From contig PMBV01000297.1 in NCBI GenBank assembly GCA_003153055.1, positions 1-20,036 of the forward strand: a DNA stretch of 20,036 bases, written 5' to 3'. Of this stretch, positions 15,936 through 20,036 are shown piece by piece. This stretch comes from Myxococcales bacterium. GTDB lineage: Bacteria > Myxococcota > Myxococcia > Myxococcales > Myxococcaceae. Position 1 is the stretch's first letter; the number at the start of each line of letters is the position of its first letter. The position numbers were made by a program, and so were the translations under genes. The notes under the pieces are model-generated. The model saw only the letters and a program-made list of their open reading frames with translations, was not told where the DNA came from and searched no databases.

Positions 15936-15938
15936 CCA

Positions 15939-16910
15939 ATGCCAACACATCATGATGCACTCATCGGAAAGGTCCTGCGGGCCCGGTACGAAATCGTCGC
16001 ACATCTCAGGGCTGGCGGAATGGGTCGAATCTACCGAGCGATCCAGCGCCCCCTCGGCCGGCTGGTCGCGCTGAAGGTGCTCAACCCACACTTCGACGCA
16101 GCGGGCGATCCGAACTTCGAGGAGCGCTTCTTCCTCGAGGCGTCGATGACGGCGAGGCTGAGACACGCCAACACCGTCACCATCTACGACTACGGTCGGT
16201 CGGAGGAAGGGATCTACTTCATGGCGCTCGAGCTGCTCGAAGGCCAGACGCTGCGCGAGCTCGTCGCGAGCGAGGGGCCGATCGGCTGGTCTCGGGCCCT
16301 GCGCATCGGGGCCCAGGTCGCGGGCTCCCTGCGCGAGGCGCACGGCCTTGGCCTGGTGCATCGAGATCTCAAGCCGGCCAACATCATGGTGCTCCCCGAG
16401 GGACCCCTGGGAGATCGAGTGAAGGTGCTCGACTTTGGCCTCGTGAAGCACGTGGCCCCGGTCGCAGCCCAAGCGACGCAGGAGATGCTCGAGAACCTCA
16501 CCGCCGCGGGGGTCGTCCTTGGCTCACCCTTGTACATGGCGCCCGAGCAGGCTCAGAAGGCCACCGACCCTCGCAGCGACCTGTATTCGCTCGGCGCGGT
16601 CCTGTTCACCGCCATCGCCGGCCGCCCACCCTTCCTCGGCAAGAAGCCCTTGGACCTCATGGTGAAGCATCTGTGCGACCCGCCCCCCGAGCTGACCACC
16701 TTCGCCACCGTGCCGAAGGCGGTCAACGCGCTGGTGATGCGCTGCCTCGAGAAGGCGCCGGAGGCACGGTTCCAAGACGCCGATGAGCTCCTGCGCGCCA
16801 TTCGCGAGGCGCTGTTCGGCGATGGCAGGGGAGCCGAGCCACCGCCGCCTCCTCCGCCCGACCGAAGCGGCGGCAGGTCGTGGCGTCGGTGGCATGCTGG
16901 TATGGTTTGA
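15939..16910 (+). CDS. Soluble Hanks-type serine/threonine protein kinase, catalytically complete
   Basis: A 323-residue protein that is almost only a kinase domain. Visible elements are: a glycine loop LRAGGMGRIY (23-32, first Gly replaced by Arg/Ala), VALKVL with Lys46, helix C Glu67 in ERFFLEAS, catalytic loop HRDLKPAN (141-148, Asp143), DFG 165-167, the activation segment through GSPLYMAPEQ (195-204) and SDLYSLG (213-219). The set indicates an active PknB-like enzyme that phosphorylates Ser/Thr with ATP. After residue 300 there is a run of seven prolines and a short basic tail with no membrane segment or sensor domain, unlike most bacterial Hanks kinases. The paralogous pseudokinase begins 24 bp downstream and carries the membrane and PEGA parts. 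It is divergent from the ECF sigma gene. Confidence 0.93.
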   Translation: MPTHHDALIGKVLRARYEIVAHLRAGGMGRIYRAIQRPLGRLVALKVLNPHFDAAGDPNFEERFFLEASMTARLRHANTVTIYDYGRSEEGIYFMALELLEGQTLRELVASEGPIGWSRALRIGAQVAGSLREAHGLGLVHRDLKPANIMVLPEGPLGDRVKVLDFGLVKHVAPVAAQATQEMLENLTAAGVVLGSPLYMAPEQAQKATDPRSDLYSLGAVLFTAIAGRPPFLGKKPLDLMVKHLCDPPPELTTFATVPKAVNALVMRCLEKAPEARFQDADELLRAIREALFGDGRGAEPPPPPPPDRSGGRSWRRWHAGMV

Positions 16911-16934
16911 AGGCCGAGAAGAGAAGGGGGGAAC

Positions 16935-18377
16935 ATGACAACGACTCAGCACGATCCGCTCATCGGAACGATCCTCTGTGGGAGGTTCGAGCTCGTCAGG
17001 CCTCTGGGTGATTGTCTTTACCGGGCTATCCAACGACCGTTGCACCGCGACGTCGCCGTCGAGGTGCTCGACCCAGGGCGCGCCGGTGCGATGGCGCCCG
17101 AGCGCTTCTTCGTCGAGGTGTCGCGGGCGGCGACGCTGAAGCACCCCAACATCCAGGCGGTGTATGACTCCGGCCAGAGCGAGGGCCTCTGCTTCGTGGC
17201 CGAGGAGTTGCTCGAGGGTGAGACGCTCCAGTCGGTGCTGGCGGAGCGCCGACGAATTCCCTGGCCGGAGGCGCTCTCTTGGGGCGCTCAGGTGGCTCGC
17301 GCGCTTCGGGAGGCGCACCGTCAGGGCCTGGTTCACGGGGCGTTGAATCCCGCGACCATCGTCGTGGGTCCCGGCGAGCAGGTGAAGGTGCTGGGCTTCG
17401 GCCGGGGGGTCGGCCTCGCTCAGGCCACCGCCGATGGCTTGCTCTACATCGCGCCGGAGCTCGCTCGAGGGCAGCTCGACGCGAGGAGCGACGTCTATGC
17501 CTTGGGCGCGGTGCTCTTTCGGGCCATCTCGGGTCGCACTCCGTTCCTCGACCAGTCGGCGGCCGGCCTTGGCGCCCGGGGTCTGGGCAAGACGGGACCG
17601 AAGCTGAAGACGCTGGCCCAGGTGCCAGATGCGGTGGCTGGGCTCGTGACGAGGTGTCTCGAGAAGGTCCCCATGGCCCGTTTTCGTGACATCGACGAGC
17701 TGCTCGAAGCCATTGGGCAACTCCCCGACGGCACCGGCGTCGCTGGGCGATTCCTCGATTTTCTCCCCAAGCCAGCCGAGGCCAAGCCGCCGCCCGAGCC
17801 CGCCCGAGTGACAGCTCCGCCTCCCGAGCTCGACACCACGCGCCTCCCGCCCATCCATCCGTCGCTGCGTGCCGAGGTGCCTCCAAGTCCTCGCCGCCGC
17901 TCCAGGCGCTCGCGTCGGGTGCTCCTCTGGGCCGCCGCTGCCCTCGGGGTGGCCGGCAGCGCGCTCGGGGCAGTGCTGGTGTCGCGGGGCGCCACGTCGA
18001 CACCTGAGCCCACGCCGTCGGCCGAGGTGGTGTTCGTCATCACCACGGATCCGCCAGGGGCCACGGTGTTGCGAGGAATGGACCACATCGGGGTCACCCC
18101 CGTGAGCCTCGCCGTACCGAGGGACGCAGAGGCCTCACCGCGAGTCGTGCTCTCGCTGCTCCTCGATGGCTATCAGACCGTGGTGCTCATGGTGGAGGGA
18201 AGCGCCGACGTCGTGTCGGTGCATCAGGTGCTGGTGCGTCAGCACGAGACTCCTCCGATGGAAGGTGCTCCGGTGCCGCCGGCCGCGGTGGAGCGCTCGA
18301 CCGAAGCGCCGGCGAAGGCCGAGCCTTCCCAACGCCCGGCGTCGAAGAGGCGAAGGCGGGTGTCGGGGCCACAGTAG
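16935..18377 (+). CDS. Membrane pseudokinase with PEGA domain
   Basis: A 480-residue paralogue of the preceding kinase (shared YRAIQRPL, GAQVA-x-x-LREAH and CLEK-x-P-x-ARF blocks) with every catalytic element lost. Four residues including the glycine loop are deleted (RPLGDCLYRA, 22-31). The ATP-binding Lys is Glu43 (VAVEVL). HRDLKPAN became HGALNPAT (134-141), so the catalytic Asp is Ala136. DFG became GFG (154-156). Helix C Glu61, APE and the helix F SDVYALG remain, so the fold is probably kept. A Pro-rich linker and an Arg cluster lead to one membrane segment (about 328-350), then a PEGA domain (about 365-435: TTDPPGATV ... IGVTPVSL ... DGYQTVVLMVEG) outside the membrane, and a Pro/Arg tail. 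AAGGGGGG at 16924-16931 is the ribosome site. It is probably co-transcribed with the kinase and could act as its membrane receptor or regulator. Confidence 0.92.
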   Translation: MTTTQHDPLIGTILCGRFELVRPLGDCLYRAIQRPLHRDVAVEVLDPGRAGAMAPERFFVEVSRAATLKHPNIQAVYDSGQSEGLCFVAEELLEGETLQSVLAERRRIPWPEALSWGAQVARALREAHRQGLVHGALNPATIVVGPGEQVKVLGFGRGVGLAQATADGLLYIAPELARGQLDARSDVYALGAVLFRAISGRTPFLDQSAAGLGARGLGKTGPKLKTLAQVPDAVAGLVTRCLEKVPMARFRDIDELLEAIGQLPDGTGVAGRFLDFLPKPAEAKPPPEPARVTAPPPELDTTRLPPIHPSLRAEVPPSPRRRSRRSRRVLLWAAAALGVAGSALGAVLVSRGATSTPEPTPSAEVVFVITTDPPGATVLRGMDHIGVTPVSLAVPRDAEASPRVVLSLLLDGYQTVVLMVEGSADVVSVHQVLVRQHETPPMEGAPVPPAAVERSTEAPAKAEPSQRPASKRRRRVSGPQ

Positions 18378-18385
18378 ACAGTCGC

Positions 18386-18420
18386 CGCGCCCCACGCTGG
18401 CATGCCAAAGGGCAGGCGCG
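18386..18420 (+). terminator. Possible stem-loop after the kinase operon
   Basis: CGCGCC at 18386-18391 pairs with GGCGCG at 18415-18420, enclosing the 10-bp palindrome TGGCATGCCA (18398-18407). It lies 9 bp after the pseudokinase stop. No T-run follows, so it is at best a weak or Rho-assisted terminator. Confidence 0.3.
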
Positions 18421-18733
18421 ATCTGGACGGCGCCTGGTTGTTGACATCGGTGCGAACGTCGAGGCGAGGCCTGCGCCAAGCTGATGGCCTCCTCGGCTTC
18501 GGCTGCACCTCCCTGCCTGGGAAGCACAAGAACTCCAGGTTGAAAGGCCGTTCGGTATTGTTTAATGAATGAGTGCCGGCGCGAAGTCGATGCTGTTCGG
18601 ACGCAGTGTGTCGCTGCATCTCGATTCATTGAAGTGTCGCTTCCATCTGTCTTTCCAGGAGCTCGCCGTCTCGATCGGTTCATGGGGCGGTGCTCCGGGT
18701 GGACCGCTCGCTCGTCGTGCTGCGCTCCAGAAC

Positions 18734-18738
18734 AAGGA
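18734..18738 (+). promoter_or_regulatory. Ribosome binding site deciding the start of the last gene
   Basis: AAGGA ends seven bases before GTG 18746 but only one base before ATG 18740. It therefore favours the GTG, giving an N-terminus MKIRLRAVFGMSLLVV that is a standard signal peptide. Confidence 0.5.
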
Positions 18739-18745
18739 AATGCCC

Positions 18746-19822
18746 GTGAAAATTCGTCTCAGGGCTGTCTTTGGCATGAGCCTCTTGGTGGTGTGCCTCC
18801 TTTCGGCGGTGCGCGCACGAGCTGCTCCGGCTGCTCCGGCTGCTCCGGCTGCTCCGGCTGCTCCGGCTGCTCCGGCTGCTCAGGTCGCTCAAGTCGCTCA
18901 GGTCAATCCGGGGGCTGGGCCGCAGGCAGATCAGAAGGCATCGGAGCAAGTACAGACAAACAAGGTCTCGAATGCCGAGGACGAGGTGGCTCTCGCAAAA
19001 TCGGGCAAGTTGCTGAGGTATGGCGTCACAGCAGGAGTGGCGGTGACGGTCCAGCTGCCGATCGGGTCGAGTGCCACGCGAATGGATGCCGCGGCGATCG
19101 ATGTGGCCTCGTACGTAGGAGTCCTCCCTGCGTACTGGACGACCAATGAGGAGCGCGCCACCTATTGTTCCACGACCGGTCTCTTCCAGGACGGAGAGAA
19201 GGCCCTCAGGGCTGCGACAGCCATCTCCCGTCGGCTCGCGACCATCCGGCTCGAATTCATCGTCTCATGGTTGAAGGTCGCTGGCCTCGATGTGAGCCCA
19301 AAGGAAGAAGCAATGGACGCCGGGTCCCGCCAGAAGGAGATCCTCAATTCCGTCACGAGGCTGGGGGCTGACCTTTTCACCGAGAGCCAGTTCGAGTTCA
19401 GTCTGAGCGAACAGGTAGGGTATCTCCTTGCCGCGCAGGAGATGCTTTGGGAGTCCAACCCCGACAAGCAAGAGCTGAAAAGGCAAGCGCTCGTCGAGGC
19501 ACTGGCCGCGAAGCGGCGAAGGCCTGACTTGGGCTATCCGTGTGGCTGGTATCGACTGGGCTTCTGGGCCGGCCGGCCTTTTGGCTTCCCGGCCGAGACC
19601 ACCCTCAATGATCAGCGACTCCAGCGAGACGTCAATCCAATCGTCGCTTTTGGAGTGCTCTATATGCCAAATGCCTACATTACGTTCCTCGGCGGGGCGA
19701 CCTACAGCACCGTAGGCGCGACGCCGGCTGACCAGGCTGCCCCGCTGCACTACTCCCTCTGGACACTGACGCTGGGGCTCGGAGGGACGCTCGACATGGG
19801 GTCACTGCTCGGCAGCCAGTAG
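18746..19822 (+). CDS. Exported protein of unknown family with AAP tandem-repeat N-terminus
   Basis: A 358-residue protein that I do not recognise. The signal peptide is MKIRLRAVFGMSLLVVCLLS followed by AVRARA, with a likely cleavage after ARA. The mature protein starts with six exact Ala-Ala-Pro units and three degenerate AQV units. A middle region is predominantly helical and charged (ATAISRRLATIRLEFIVSWL, EKALRA, SRQKEILNSVTRLGAD, LSEQVGYLLAAQEMLW). The last 60 residues alternate hydrophobic and small residues (IVAFGVLYMPNAYITFLGG, YSTVGATP, LWTLTLGLGG), which could be beta strands of an outer-membrane or surface protein. GTG 18746 is preferred by ribosome-site spacing; ATG 18740 and ATG 18569 are alternatives. 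Codon use is less G/C-biased than in the neighbouring genes. No operon partner is visible. Confidence 0.72.
   Translation: MKIRLRAVFGMSLLVVCLLSAVRARAAPAAPAAPAAPAAPAAPAAQVAQVAQVNPGAGPQADQKASEQVQTNKVSNAEDEVALAKSGKLLRYGVTAGVAVTVQLPIGSSATRMDAAAIDVASYVGVLPAYWTTNEERATYCSTTGLFQDGEKALRAATAISRRLATIRLEFIVSWLKVAGLDVSPKEEAMDAGSRQKEILNSVTRLGADLFTESQFEFSLSEQVGYLLAAQEMLWESNPDKQELKRQALVEALAAKRRRPDLGYPCGWYRLGFWAGRPFGFPAETTLNDQRLQRDVNPIVAFGVLYMPNAYITFLGGATYSTVGATPADQAAPLHYSLWTLTLGLGGTLDMGSLLGSQ
18821..18901 (+). repeat. 9-bp tandem repeat GCTGCTCCG
   Basis: Six perfect copies of GCTGCTCCG (18821-18874) are followed by three degenerate copies (GCTGCTCAG, GTCGCTCAA, GTCGCTCAG). All are in frame and encode AAP then A/V-AQ units just after the signal peptide. 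A 9-bp unit can change copy number without shifting the frame. Confidence 0.95.
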
Positions 19823-20036
19823 TAGGGCATCACTGTGCCTCGACGTGCTGCGGTGCGCGCCCCGACCGCCCGTTGATACCATGATAACGACCTTCCGCCG
19901 GCGTGACCCGCGCTGAGGTACCGCCCAAACTCCGCTCTAAGGACCCGGAGCGGCGCCGCTGGGCCGTTGCCGAAACGCGGTCGACCGAGGAGCCGCCGTC
20001 ATCGCATCTACGGCCCGAGTTGGGGTCTCTGAACCT
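19823..20036. other. Terminal 214 bp, no supported gene
   Basis: A frame opens at GTG 19903 and stays open to the window end (44 codons, MTRAEVPPKLRSKDPERRRW...), but it has no ribosome site and its composition (Arg/Pro/Glu rich) is what GC-rich noncoding DNA gives. Minus-strand frames are no better. No hairpin, tRNA or repeat was recognised. Confidence 0.4.

Larger units (their letters stand above)
18378..18745. other. Intergenic stretch of 368 bp between pseudokinase and last gene
   Basis: No convincing gene. It holds the hairpin at 18386-18420, a TTGACA at 18441-18446 with no good -10 partner 17 bp later, and a TTGAAA (18540-18545) followed at 17 bp by TAATGA, a weak promoter-like pair. 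From 18569 an open frame continues into the next gene, but that extension is neither hydrophobic nor preceded by a ribosome site, and it precedes a normal signal peptide. It is read here as probable 5' leader. Confidence 0.5.

Noticed and set aside
15090..15938. N-terminal extension of the kinase frame across the sigma factor gene
   Set aside because: It would overlap the sigma gene antisense; ATG 15939 has a strong ribosome site and starts right before the kinase domain.
18569..18745. ATG 18569 as start of the last gene
   Set aside because: No ribosome site, and it would bury the signal peptide 59 residues inside the protein.
1..20036. CRISPR arrays, tRNA or rRNA genes, phage or toxin-antitoxin loci
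   Set aside because: None seen on reading both strands; the only clustered short repeats are the GCTGCTCCG units inside a coding region, and the MORN_2 protein is secreted and has no toxin partner.

Overview
The window is about 20 kb of GC-rich bacterial DNA. Its codon use is strongly G/C at third positions, and it is rich in Hanks-type serine/threonine kinases, an ECF sigma factor, PEGA, MORN and TPR proteins and lipoproteins. That mix points to Myxococcota (myxobacteria or close relatives). This taxonomic call is inference; no rRNA or other marker gene is present.

Layout. (1) 1-3561, plus strand: a 5'-truncated FadN-type fatty-acid oxidation protein (hydroxyacyl-CoA dehydrogenase followed by enoyl-CoA hydratase) and a thiolase, forming a beta-oxidation operon. 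(2) 3662-4009, plus strand: a small membrane-anchored protein with a ribosomal L7/L12 C-terminal-like domain. (3) 4006-4189: a 184-bp element with perfect 27-bp terminal inverted repeats and CTAG at both ends. It looks like a MITE inserted exactly at the junction of two convergent genes. (4) 4071-6259, minus strand: a FemAB-like/GNAT protein, a laminin-B-like lipoprotein and a CxxCxxCC (YkgJ-type) protein whose C-terminus now reads through the MITE. (5) 6363-14349, plus strand: five tightly packed genes (DUF58, membrane transglutaminase, MoxR ATPase, exported TPR protein, exported MORN_2-repeat protein), with three of the four junctions overlapping by a few bases. (6) 14385-15842, minus strand: an ECF sigma factor followed by a half-length, tail-anchored pseudokinase. 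(7) 15939-18377, plus strand, divergent from the sigma factor: an apparently active soluble kinase followed by a membrane PEGA pseudokinase that has lost every key catalytic residue. (8) 18746-19822: an unrecognised exported protein whose mature N-terminus is a 9-bp tandem repeat. The window ends without another convincing gene.

How the genes work together. Block 5 extends the widespread MoxR-DUF58-transglutaminase module with two secreted repeat proteins, so it is probably a cell-envelope or periplasmic assembly system. Blocks 6 and 7 are the most unusual part: one catalytically competent kinase, two different degenerate kinases carrying the membrane anchors, and an ECF sigma factor, arranged around a 96-bp divergent region that contains repeated GGGTCAAA boxes. 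This reads as a self-contained signalling-to-transcription circuit, but no function has been shown from the sequence.
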